Below are positions 8,940 through 17,443 of a DNA stretch of 64,000 nucleotides, piece by piece. Below the pieces are notes generated by a model. The model was not told where the DNA came from, ran no database searches, and saw only the letters and a list, made by a program, of their open reading frames with translations. The DNA comes from an uncultured Bacteroidota bacterium (GTDB lineage Bacteria; Bacteroidota; Bacteroidia; Flavobacteriales; Flavobacteriaceae): contig CACHSA010000002.1 of the NCBI GenBank assembly GCA_902582405.1, forward strand, positions 1 to 64,000, given 5' to 3'. The position numbers and the translations under genes are program-made. Numbering within the stretch: the first letter of the stretch is position 1; each line of letters opens with the position of its first letter.

Positions 8940-10070
8940 ATGAAATCAGCACTAATTTCACTTTCAGTTCTAGTATCTATAATAATTTTACTGTATTTAA
9001 GTCCTATAGGATACGTAATACCGGGCGTTTTCAAAATTTATGGAACTGGTCACACCACAGCTTTCCTAGACGATTATAAAGTTTTTGATAATGTCGTAGT
9101 AAAAAATGGCTCGACCAAAAGTAAGTGGGACCATCACAAACTGTACAATCAAATCCCACTTTCAATAGAGTTTGATTCAATTATTAAGAATTATAAAACG
9201 GTAGCTTATCTTATTTTTTATAAAGATAGTTTACTGCATGAATCTTATTATTTGGGTCATAGTTCCAATTCTAAAAGTAATTCATTTTCTATGGCAAAAA
9301 GTATGGTCACAGCTATGCTTGGAAAAGCTATAGAGCAGGGTCACATATCCAGTCTTGATCAAAAAGTTGGCGATTTTTATGATGAATTTTCTCAAGGCCT
9401 TGCTTCAAAACTAACTGTTGGTGATTTAGCTTCAATGTCATCCGGGTTAGATTGGACAGAGAAATATTACTCACCTGTGAACATAACTACTGAATCTTAT
9501 TTTACCAAGGATTTAGAAAAATTATTATTATCCAGAAAAATCACAGGACAACCCGGTAAATCCTTCAAATATTTAAGTGGTAATACTCAACTCCTAGGAA
9601 TGGTTATTAGGAAAGCAACGGGTAAATCTTTATCAGATTATTTTTCCAAAAACTTTTGGATTCCAATTGAAGCTGAAGAAGAAGCACTCTGGCAAATTGA
9701 TGGTATAAAAAATAAGATGGAAAAAGCATTTTGCTGTTTTGCATCAAATGGAAAAGATTTTGCTCGATTTGCAAAGTTGTTTAAAAATAAAGGGAGGTGG
9801 AATGGGCAACAAATTATAGATTCAAATTTTGTGAATCTAAGTTTAAATCCGAGATTTGAAAATAGCGCTAATTACGGGTATGGTTGGTGGCTTACTAATA
9901 AAAATAATGAAAAAGGATTTTTAATGAGGGGTCATCTTGGTCAGTATGTTATTGTATTTCCAAAATCAGATTTAATAATCGTGAGATTGGGTCATAAAAA
10001 AGGTCCAAAAAATGAGAGTTATTATATTGATGAGGCATTCAAAATGATAAGTGATGTTAAACAACATTAA
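8940..10070 (+). CDS. Class C beta-lactamase-like serine hydrolase
   Basis: A 376-residue protein with an N-terminal membrane-spanning or signal segment (residues 5-25) and a beta-lactamase / penicillin-binding fold. The catalytic SxxK is Ser117-Met-Ala-Lys120, the second motif is Tyr211-Leu-Ser in FKYLSGNTQLLG, and HLGQ near residue 340 fits the third HxG motif. Family members include esterases and D-aminopeptidases as well as lactamases, so antibiotic resistance should not be assumed. The exonuclease gene downstream overlaps its 3' end. Confidence 0.85.
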   Translation: MKSALISLSVLVSIIILLYLSPIGYVIPGVFKIYGTGHTTAFLDDYKVFDNVVVKNGSTKSKWDHHKLYNQIPLSIEFDSIIKNYKTVAYLIFYKDSLLHESYYLGHSSNSKSNSFSMAKSMVTAMLGKAIEQGHISSLDQKVGDFYDEFSQGLASKLTVGDLASMSSGLDWTEKYYSPVNITTESYFTKDLEKLLLSRKITGQPGKSFKYLSGNTQLLGMVIRKATGKSLSDYFSKNFWIPIEAEEEALWQIDGIKNKMEKAFCCFASNGKDFARFAKLFKNKGRWNGQQIIDSNFVNLSLNPRFENSANYGYGWWLTNKNNEKGFLMRGHLGQYVIVFPKSDLIIVRLGHKKGPKNESYYIDEAFKMISDVKQH

Positions 10071-10752
10071 TTTATCTAGAGTTCTTTTTTTGGACATTGA
10101 GACAGTTCCTGAAAAATACAATTATAAGGAGCTAAACAGTAACAAGAAAAAAATATGGGAAGAAAAATTTGGAGGAGAGAAGGACTATCCAAAATCGAGT
10201 ATGCATGCAGAATTTGGAAAAATTATTTGTATATCTGTCGGCTTTTTTGATTTAAAAACTTCCAAAAAAAGGTCATTTAGAATTAAGAGTTTTATAGGGG
10301 AAGAAATAGAAGTACTCAGAAATTTCAAAACCCTCTGTGACTCACATTTTCATTTAAAAAGTAGTCTTTTGTGCGCTCACAACGGAAGAGAATTTGATTT
10401 CCCTTTTATAGCAAGAAGAATGATAATCAACAAAATTAAATTACCAAAAATTCTTGATATGCATCAAAAAAAACCTTGGGAAATCCCTCATTTAGATACT
10501 CTTCATCTTTGGAAATTTGGAGACTACAAAAGTTCAATATCACTTAGACTTCTTTCGGAGGTTTTGGGGTTGAGTTCAAAAAAAATTAAATTACATGGGA
10601 AAGAAATAGCTAACAAGTTTTACTTAGAAAAACAAATAGATAAAATTGTTGAATACTGTGAAAACGATGTTTTGGTTTTGTCTCAAGTGATATTGAGATT
10701 TAGGAACGATCGCTTACTGCAAGATGAAGAAGTTGTTTTCTTAAAAAATTAA
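10054..10752 (+). CDS. PolB-like 3'-5' exonuclease (DEDD family)
   Basis: A stand-alone DnaQ-like exonuclease of about 232 residues. Exo I is seen as VLFLDIETVPE (D and E metal ligands), Exo II as LCAHNGREFDFPFIARR, and the C-terminal YCENDVLVLSQV supplies the Exo III aspartate. This corresponds to the 'predicted 3'-5' exonuclease, PolB-like' family common in Bacteroidota. An upstream GTG at 10051 is in frame; the ATG at 10054 is preferred. It overlaps the beta-lactamase-like gene by 17 bases, which points to co-transcription. A role in DNA repair or replication is likely but not specified. Confidence 0.85.
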   Translation: MLNNINLSRVLFLDIETVPEKYNYKELNSNKKKIWEEKFGGEKDYPKSSMHAEFGKIICISVGFFDLKTSKKRSFRIKSFIGEEIEVLRNFKTLCDSHFHLKSSLLCAHNGREFDFPFIARRMIINKIKLPKILDMHQKKPWEIPHLDTLHLWKFGDYKSSISLRLLSEVLGLSSKKIKLHGKEIANKFYLEKQIDKIVEYCENDVLVLSQVILRFRNDRLLQDEEVVFLKN

Positions 10753-10760
10753 CATTAAGA

Positions 10761-11801
10761 CTATGGTGCTGGATCTGGATATTTGGAATGTATTTTCTCT
10801 ATTAGACTTAAAATTTCAGTCGACAGTGATTTGTTAATTGAATTAATATTTTCATCTAGCTGATTTAAATTTGTTGCTCCAATTATGTTGCTTGTTACAA
10901 ATTCTTTAGAATTAACAAAGCTAATAGCCATTTCGGTAAGAGTGAGATCAAAATTATTTGCTATTTCGTAATAATCATCTGTGGCGTTTATGGAATTTTC
11001 ACCACTAAATCTGGCTAAATTAGGAAAGAGTTTGAATCTTGACTTTTCAGGCATTTGTCCTTTTCTGTATTTGCCAGTTAAACGGCCAAACGCTAATGGG
11101 GAGTATGCTAATAAACCAACCCCTTCTCTCATACAAAGTTCTGCAGACCCAATCTCGAAAAGGCGATTTAGTAAATTATATGGATTTTGAACCGTAGTGA
11201 TTTTTGATAAACCCTTTTTTGCTAAATTTAAAAATCTCATTATACCCCAGGGATTTTCATTAGATAGACCAATAGACCTTATTTTACCCTCTTTAATTAA
11301 GTCATCCAGAGTCATTAAAATTTCTTCAAAGTTATCCGTCCATGAGTCTTCACTAGGTGAAAACTTATATCCTCTAATACCAAAATTGTTGGTCTGTCTT
11401 TCTGGCCAATGCAATTGATAAAGGTCAAGATAATCTGTCTTGAGTCTGTCGAGACTTTTTTCTAAAGCTCGTCGCAAATTATTTGGACTGAAATGGTTTT
11501 TTTTTCTAATATGTGCCGTATATGAACCAGGGCCAACAATTTTAGATGCTAGAACAATTTTTTCTCTTTTACCACTTTTTTTAATCCAGGAACCTATAAT
11601 TCTTTCTGTATCAGCATAAGTGGAATGATCAGCTGGTACAGGATATAATTCTGCTGTATCCAAAAAATTTACACCCTTCTCCAATGAAAAATCTATCTGG
11701 GAATGTGACTCAATCTCTGAATTCTGCTTACCAAATGTCATTGTCCCTAAACATATTTTGCTTACGCTTATATCAGTATTTGGCAGATTGGTATATATCA
11801 T
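10761..11801 (-). CDS. NADP(H)-dependent aldo/keto reductase, Tas-like
   Basis: A 346-residue (alpha/beta)8 oxidoreductase. The opening VSKICLGTMTFG and the catalytic segment NFLDTAELYPVP contain the conserved Asp and Tyr; KIVGPG supplies the Lys and LDLYQLHWPER the His of the AKR tetrad. IRSIGLSNE and SNIIGATNLNQLDENI form the cofactor-binding end. The extended loop after the first strands (HSTYADTERIIGSW) is typical of the Tas/YghZ type. The physiological substrate is unknown. It is followed after 9 bases by the xth gene's end on the same strand. Confidence 0.9.
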   Translation of the reverse strand: MIYTNLPNTDISVSKICLGTMTFGKQNSEIESHSQIDFSLEKGVNFLDTAELYPVPADHSTYADTERIIGSWIKKSGKREKIVLASKIVGPGSYTAHIRKKNHFSPNNLRRALEKSLDRLKTDYLDLYQLHWPERQTNNFGIRGYKFSPSEDSWTDNFEEILMTLDDLIKEGKIRSIGLSNENPWGIMRFLNLAKKGLSKITTVQNPYNLLNRLFEIGSAELCMREGVGLLAYSPLAFGRLTGKYRKGQMPEKSRFKLFPNLARFSGENSINATDDYYEIANNFDLTLTEMAISFVNSKEFVTSNIIGATNLNQLDENINSINKSLSTEILSLIEKIHSKYPDPAP

Positions 11802-11810
11802 AAATTTATT

Positions 11811-12584
11811 TTAACCCCAATTTAAGTTCAAATCAATACCTGTTGGGCAATGATCAGATTGATAAGTATCCGAAAATATATTTGCATTGATCAATTTATC
11901 ATCTAAACTATTTGAAACGAGTATGTAGTCAATTCTCCATCCTTTATTATTTGCTCTCGAGTTAGCACGATAACTCCACCAAGTGTATTTATCCCTTTCA
12001 TTACAAAACTTTCTAAATGAATCAATAAACCCATTATTTATAAAGTTATCTAACCATAGTCTTTCTTCTGGTAAGAATCCAGACACAGTTTTATTTCTAA
12101 TTGGATCATGAATATCTATGGGCTTATGACAAATATTATAATCTCCACAAATAATTATATTATTTAAGTTTTTTTTTAATTCAATTATATAGTTTTGGAA
12201 ATCGTCCATGAATTTGAATTTATGACTCAATCTTTGAATATTTGTACCAGAAGGTAGATAAAGGCTAATTACAGAAAACTTATTGTAGTCAGTACGAATT
12301 ACCCTTCCTTCCTCATCGATATGATTTATTCCTGTACCATATGTAATTTTTTTTGGTTTCCTTTTTGTCAAAATTGCTACTCCACTATATCCTTTTTTCT
12401 TTGCAGAATACCAGTAATGATTGTAACCTAATTTTTCAAATCCTTCGGTTGGTATTTGATCCTTCATAGCTTTAATTTCTTGAAAACATAAAATATCTGG
12501 ATTTACGTCTTCAACCCAATTAATTAGATTTTTTTTTAAAGCGGCTCTAATACCATTTAAGTTGTAAGAAATTATTTTTATCAT
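11811..12584 (-). CDS. xth: Exodeoxyribonuclease III / AP endonuclease
   Basis: Removes abasic sites and 3' blocking groups in base-excision repair. Hallmarks are ISYNLNGIRAALKKNL at the start, ILCFQEIKAMKDQIP with the metal-binding Glu, IIICGDYNICHKPIDIHDP in the middle, and WRIDYILVS plus YQSDHCPTGIDL at the C-terminus, where the catalytic Asp-His pair sits. At 257 residues it has full family length with no extension. It lies just upstream of the aldo/keto reductase gene on the same strand with 9 bases between. Confidence 0.95.
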   Translation of the reverse strand: MIKIISYNLNGIRAALKKNLINWVEDVNPDILCFQEIKAMKDQIPTEGFEKLGYNHYWYSAKKKGYSGVAILTKRKPKKITYGTGINHIDEEGRVIRTDYNKFSVISLYLPSGTNIQRLSHKFKFMDDFQNYIIELKKNLNNIIICGDYNICHKPIDIHDPIRNKTVSGFLPEERLWLDNFINNGFIDSFRKFCNERDKYTWWSYRANSRANNKGWRIDYILVSNSLDDKLINANIFSDTYQSDHCPTGIDLNLNWG

Positions 12585-12622
12585 TTTAAAGAAGATTTTT
12601 TATACCAAAATTCGATTACAAA

Positions 12623-14149
12623 TTAATTAGCACTTAGCCAATTTCTTACGTTAAGTTTTTCATTTAGAATATTCTCAAGAGAAGCCAAAGGAACCCTTTC
12701 TTGTTTCATATGATCTCTATCTCTTAAAGTTACTGTGTCATCATCAAGGGTCGTATAATCAATTGTTATGCAAAATGGAGTTCCAATTGCGTCTTGTCTT
12801 CTATACCGCCTACCGATGGCATCCTTTTCATCGTATTGTGTGGAATAACTTAATTTCAAATCATCAAAAATCTTTTTTGCATATTCTGGCAAACCATCTT
12901 TTTTAACTAAAGGAAGTACAGCTAACTTTATTGGAGCTAAGAAAATTGGAAATTTTAATACTTTCCTTGTGGTACCGTCATTTAATTTATCTTCTCTTAA
13001 AGACCAAGATAAAACTGCTAAAAACATTCTATCAAGCCCGATGGATGTTTCAACAACATACGGGATATAATTTTTTTCTAGTTTTGGATCAAAGTATTTA
13101 AGATTCTTCCCAGAAAACCTTTCATGATTACTTAAATCAAAATCGGTTCTTGAATGAATTCCTTCAAGTTCTCTAAATCCAAAAGGAAATTTAAATTCAA
13201 TGTCGCAAGCCGCATCAGCATAATGAGCAAGTTTTTCATGGTTTTTGAACCTATAGTTTTCAGACCCCATGCCAATTGAATTGTGCCATTCCATTCTTTT
13301 ATTCATCCACTTATTGTACCATTCTTTTTGGGTTCCAGGTGGAACAAAAAATTGCATTTCCATTTGTTCAAATTCTTTCATCCTAAATATGAATTGTCTG
13401 GCAATTATTTCGTTTCTGAACGCCTTCCCTACTTGAGCAATTCCAAATGGGACTCTTAATCTTGAAGTCTTTTGAACATTTAAAAAGTTTACAAATATCC
13501 CCTGCGCGGTCTCGGGTCTCAAGAAAATTTCAGTCATGGAACCGGATGTAGCTCCGAGCCTGGTTGAAAACATTAAATTGAATTGTTTGACATCAGACCA
13601 ATTTTTTGACCCTGATTTTTCACATGCTATTTCTAGTTCAATAATTAAATTTCTAACATCTTTTAAATCAGAATTTTCTAAAGAGGTATTGAGTCTTTTT
13701 AAAATTTTTTCAACCTTTTTTTTAAGCTCACTAACTTTTGGATTTGTTTCAATGAATTTTTTTTGATCAAAATCTTTTCCAAACCTTTTTTTGGCTTTTG
13801 AAATTTCCTTTAGGATTTTATTATCCAACTTTTCACAATATTCTTCAACTAACGAGTCAGCGCGGTACCTTAGTTTTGAATCCTTGTTGTCGATTAATGG
13901 ATCATTAAATGCATCAACGTGGCCAGAAGCTTTCCAGGTAGTCGGATGCATAAAGATTGCCGAATCAATGCCCACAATATTTGAATGGAGATCAACCATA
14001 GCTTTCCACCAGTAATTTTTAATATTATTTTTAAGTTCTACTCCGTTGTGAGCGTAATCATAAACTGCGCTTAACCCTTCGTAAATATCACTTGAAGGAA
14101 AAATAAAACCATACTCTTTGGCATGAGAAATTATTTTTTTTATTTCCAT
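12623..14149 (-). CDS. glyS: Glycine--tRNA ligase (dimeric class II type)
   Basis: Charges tRNA(Gly) with glycine. It is the single-chain, alpha2-type enzyme rather than the alpha/beta heterotetramer. Class II motif 2 is visible in RVPFGIAQVGKAFRNEI, preceded by EIFLRPETAQGIFVNFLN, and motif 3 in ETSIGLDRMFLAVLSW. The C-terminal anticodon-binding domain starts around residue 405 (LAPIKLAVLPLV). At 508 residues it has normal length. It is a single gene on the minus strand, with the divergent Ig-like lipoprotein gene 151 bases beyond its start. Confidence 0.96.
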   Translation of the reverse strand: MEIKKIISHAKEYGFIFPSSDIYEGLSAVYDYAHNGVELKNNIKNYWWKAMVDLHSNIVGIDSAIFMHPTTWKASGHVDAFNDPLIDNKDSKLRYRADSLVEEYCEKLDNKILKEISKAKKRFGKDFDQKKFIETNPKVSELKKKVEKILKRLNTSLENSDLKDVRNLIIELEIACEKSGSKNWSDVKQFNLMFSTRLGATSGSMTEIFLRPETAQGIFVNFLNVQKTSRLRVPFGIAQVGKAFRNEIIARQFIFRMKEFEQMEMQFFVPPGTQKEWYNKWMNKRMEWHNSIGMGSENYRFKNHEKLAHYADAACDIEFKFPFGFRELEGIHSRTDFDLSNHERFSGKNLKYFDPKLEKNYIPYVVETSIGLDRMFLAVLSWSLREDKLNDGTTRKVLKFPIFLAPIKLAVLPLVKKDGLPEYAKKIFDDLKLSYSTQYDEKDAIGRRYRRQDAIGTPFCITIDYTTLDDDTVTLRDRDHMKQERVPLASLENILNEKLNVRNWLSAN

Positions 14150-14300
14150 AATTCCCCAAAAATACTTCTTTTTATATAAATTAAGAATTAAGCAATATAA
14201 AAGAGAAGAGATTTTATACGCTATTAAATTGTAAATTAATTTTGAAATGTTTACAATTATAATTTACTTTTATTTATAAGTAACCTTTCAATTTTTCTTT

Positions 14301-15911
14301 GTGGTAAAGTGGCTCTTATTTTTTTTAGTTGTTTTTGAAAGTTTAACCTTTATTAACTGTGCAAAAAGAGGAACATTAACCGGCGGTTTAAAAGACACAA
14401 TCCCTCCAGTGTTAGTAAATGCTGATCCTCCTTTAAATAACTTAAATTTTAACTCCGAAAAAATCACACTTAATTTCAACGAATATATAGAACTGAAAGA
14501 AATAAATGAACAACTGATTATTTCACCTCCATTGGAAGTCAAAGATTATAAAATAATTCCAGAAAATACTGTAACAAAAAAAGTTGAAATTGAGATTAAA
14601 AATAAGCTTCGTGAAAATTCTACTTTCACATTTAACTTTGGTTCATCGATTGTTGATTACAACGAAGGTAACCCCTTACCGTTTTTTAATTATACCTTCT
14701 CAACAGGAGATTACATTGACTCATTAAAAATTTCTGGTTTCGTAAAAGATGCTTATGAAATTGATTCTTTAGATTTTGTCTCCATACATTTATATCCTGT
14801 AGATTCTGTTTTTAATGATTCAACGATTTATAATCAAAAACCTTTTTATGTTGGAAATACACTAGATAGTGTTTATTTTGAATTGAACAGTCTTGCTCCC
14901 GGCAAGTACGAATTTATTGCTATCAAGGATCAATCAAAAAATTATTACTTTGATCAAAGCTTTGATAAAATAGGATTTTTTGAAAAGCCAATAGAAATCC
15001 CAAAAGATACTTTTTTTCTACCTGTTTTGTTTAAAGAAATTACAAACTTCCGCTGGGGTAGAGCAAAAATAATAAACGACCACCACATTGAATTTCCTTA
15101 CTATGGAGAACTCGGTAAAAGGAAAGTGAAAATACTAAATAAATTTGATGAAGGAACAGTTAGTTTTTTTACTAAAGACAGGGAAAAAGACACACTTCAT
15201 TTTTGGTTTACTCCCCAGAAAAAACTTGATTCCGTTTTAACAAAAGTAGAGATTAAAGATAGTACTCAAGTAGTAACTTTAAAACCATTTAAACTTGAAA
15301 AAGATTCTTTGGTATTAAAAATTTCTCCCTCTAATGGTGGTAAGATTGATTTTCTTGACACATTAAAAATTAGTAGTAATTTACCTATAGCAGAGGTTAA
15401 TGATGACTTAATCCAAATCTTTGATATTGATACTTTAGAAATTCCATTTTCAACTGAAATTGACAATAATCTCGATTTAGTTTACTTAAATTTTGAAAAA
15501 GTTCCAAACGATCTTTACGAGATTCAACTACTCCCTAATGCGATAAAGGATTTCTTGGGGTCAACGAATGATACAATTTTTCATAAAAACAACACTACAA
15601 AAATTGAAGATTATGGTAAGCTTTTTTTAACTGTAAAGCGAAGAAATTATCAGAAAAACTACATACTTGAGCTACTCAACAATAAAAAAGAGCAAGTTAG
15701 AAGAATTAAAAATAATTCTGAAAACTTTTATACAATGGAATATTTACCACCTGGAGAATATCAAATTAGAATAATTAAAGATGCGAATGGTAACGGAAAA
15801 TGGGACACAGGTAATTATTTGAAAAAAATACAACCTGAGGAAGTTGAATATTTAAAAGAGTCAATAAATGTAAGAGCTAATTGGGAGTTTAATGAAACTA
15901 TTGAAATTTAA
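14301..15911 (+). CDS. Ig-like domain lipoprotein (SbsA-type Ig)
   Basis: A 536-residue predicted lipoprotein. The GTG at 14301 gives a hydrophobic signal ending in a lipobox at LTFINC, followed by GGLKDTIPPVLVNADPP, which is the characteristic opening of an SbsA-like Ig domain; KITLNFNEYIELKEI follows, typical of this family. Later parts are beta-rich with a C-terminal block (PPGEYQIRIIKDANGNGKWD) like a carboxypeptidase-regulatory or Ig-like strand set with a DxNxNGxWD calcium-like loop. Close relatives are common in Flavobacteriia and have no assigned function. Its end overlaps the convergent amidase gene by 14 bases. Confidence 0.8.
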   Translation: MVKWLLFFLVVFESLTFINCAKRGTLTGGLKDTIPPVLVNADPPLNNLNFNSEKITLNFNEYIELKEINEQLIISPPLEVKDYKIIPENTVTKKVEIEIKNKLRENSTFTFNFGSSIVDYNEGNPLPFFNYTFSTGDYIDSLKISGFVKDAYEIDSLDFVSIHLYPVDSVFNDSTIYNQKPFYVGNTLDSVYFELNSLAPGKYEFIAIKDQSKNYYFDQSFDKIGFFEKPIEIPKDTFFLPVLFKEITNFRWGRAKIINDHHIEFPYYGELGKRKVKILNKFDEGTVSFFTKDREKDTLHFWFTPQKKLDSVLTKVEIKDSTQVVTLKPFKLEKDSLVLKISPSNGGKIDFLDTLKISSNLPIAEVNDDLIQIFDIDTLEIPFSTEIDNNLDLVYLNFEKVPNDLYEIQLLPNAIKDFLGSTNDTIFHKNNTTKIEDYGKLFLTVKRRNYQKNYILELLNNKKEQVRRIKNNSENFYTMEYLPPGEYQIRIIKDANGNGKWDTGNYLKKIQPEEVEYLKESINVRANWEFNETIEI

Positions 15912-16674
15912 AATCGTCTATATCATCTAAAAATTTTAATTCTTTTCGAGTTGATATCATTTCGTCTTTTTTAAAATTAAAGCTGATGATATTATTTTTA
16001 TCTTCGATACTAGTTGCTAGCTTATCTCCTAGATAATTAAAAAAGGTTGTGTGTCCTGGATAGCTTTTTTTGTTTCCGTCATTTCCGACCCTATTTACAC
16101 CCAAACAATAACTCATATTTTCAATTGCTCTAGCCCTTAAAAGAGTATCCCAGGCTTTTATTCTTTTCTTAGGCCAGTTTGCAACATAAATTAAAAGATC
16201 ATAATTATATTTATTCCTAGACCAAACGGGGAATCTTAAATCATAACATATTCTTGAACAAATCTTCCATCCCTTATATTCAAAAATTCCCAAATTACTC
16301 CCTTTGGTATAATACATATTTTCATGAGCTAGAGTAAATGTATATCGTTTATCATAAAAGAATATTTCTTTTTCAGGTGTTACAAAAACGAAGCGATTGT
16401 AAATTTCAGAACCTTCCGATACAATTATGCTTCCACCTATAGCTGAACCTAACTTTTTGGACCATAATTCCATCCATTTGATTGTTTCACCTTCCATATT
16501 TTCAGAAAATTTTTGAGCTTGCATCGTAAAACCTGTTGTAAACATTTCAGGTAATAATACGATGTCTGTTTCGGATATTTTACTAAGATATTTTTCAATA
16601 ATCCTTAGATTTTCATGTTTTGATTCCCATTTAATATCAAATTGAATCGCGGCAATTTGAAGAGTATTTTTCAA
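15898..16674 (-). CDS. Nitrilase-superfamily amidohydrolase (omega-amidase / YafV-like)
   Basis: A 258-residue carbon-nitrogen hydrolase. The Glu-Lys-Cys catalytic triad is clear: Glu43 in LLPEMFTTGF, Lys109 in FFYDKRYTF and Cys143 in RICYDLRFP. The sequence around the triad and the short length match the YafV/Nit2 omega-amidase group, which hydrolyses alpha-ketoglutaramate and related amides. It follows sdhB by 18 bases on the same strand and may share its transcript. No signal peptide is visible, so it is cytoplasmic. Confidence 0.9.
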   Translation of the reverse strand: MKNTLQIAAIQFDIKWESKHENLRIIEKYLSKISETDIVLLPEMFTTGFTMQAQKFSENMEGETIKWMELWSKKLGSAIGGSIIVSEGSEIYNRFVFVTPEKEIFFYDKRYTFTLAHENMYYTKGSNLGIFEYKGWKICSRICYDLRFPVWSRNKYNYDLLIYVANWPKKRIKAWDTLLRARAIENMSYCLGVNRVGNDGNKKSYPGHTTFFNYLGDKLATSIEDKNNIISFNFKKDEMISTRKELKFLDDIDDFKFQ

Positions 16675-16692
16675 AACTTGAAAATTAAAGAA

Positions 16693-17442
16693 TTAGGATT
16701 TAAGTGTTGAAGCCATATATTCGCTATTCATTCTAGCTATATTTTTTAAAGAAATTCCCTTTGGACACTCAACTTCACATGCACCAGTGTTTGTACAATT
16801 TCCAAACCCCTCGTCATCCATTTGCTTAACCATGTTTAAAACTCTTTGTTTTGACTCTACCTTACCTTGCGGTAGTAGTGCATATTGAGAAACTTTAGCA
16901 GATACAAATAACATTGCGGAAGCGTTTTTACAACTAGCGACACAAGCACCACAGCCTATGCAGGTAGCGGCATCAAATGATTTGTCTGCATCATTTTTTT
17001 CGATAGGAATAGAATTTGCATCTTGGGTATTACCAGAAGTATTAACACTAACAAAGCCTCCTGCTTGTTGAATCCTATCAAATGCTGAACGGTCAACTAC
17101 CAGGTCTTTTATTACTGGAAAAGCATTAGCCCGAAATGGTTCAACAACAATGGTATCACCATCTTTGAACTTTCGCATATGCAACTGGCATGTTGTTACA
17201 AGTCGATCAGGCCCATGAGCCTGACCATTTATAAACATGGAACACATACCACATATACCTTCTCTACAGTCATGATCAAAGGCAACTGGATCTTCTTTGC
17301 CTTCGGATATAATTTTACTGTTTAGAACATCTATCATTTCTAGAAATGACATATCAGGAGAAACGTTTGACATCTTATATGTTTTCATTTCCCCCTTAGA
17401 GTTACTATTTCGTTGTCGCCAAATTTTTAATGTTAAATTCAT
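16693..17442 (-). CDS. sdhB: Succinate dehydrogenase / fumarate reductase iron-sulfur subunit
   Basis: Carries electrons from the SdhA flavin to the membrane quinone site. The [2Fe-2S] cluster cysteines are in CREGICGMC and the later VTTCQLH, and the [4Fe-4S] and [3Fe-4S] ligands in [14 protein letters not shown] and [15 protein letters not shown]. At 249 residues it has the length usual for the Bacteroidota-type (SdhCAB) enzyme. It starts 1 base after the sdhA stop and is followed at 18 bases by the amidase gene. Confidence 0.96.
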   Translation of the reverse strand: MNLTLKIWRQRNSNSKGEMKTYKMSNVSPDMSFLEMIDVLNSKIISEGKEDPVAFDHDCREGICGMCSMFINGQAHGPDRLVTTCQLHMRKFKDGDTIVVEPFRANAFPVIKDLVVDRSAFDRIQQAGGFVSVNTSGNTQDANSIPIEKNDADKSFDAATCIGCGACVASCKNASAMLFVSAKVSQYALLPQGKVESKQRVLNMVKQMDDEGFGNCTNTGACEVECPKGISLKNIARMNSEYMASTLKS

Positions 17443-17443
17443 T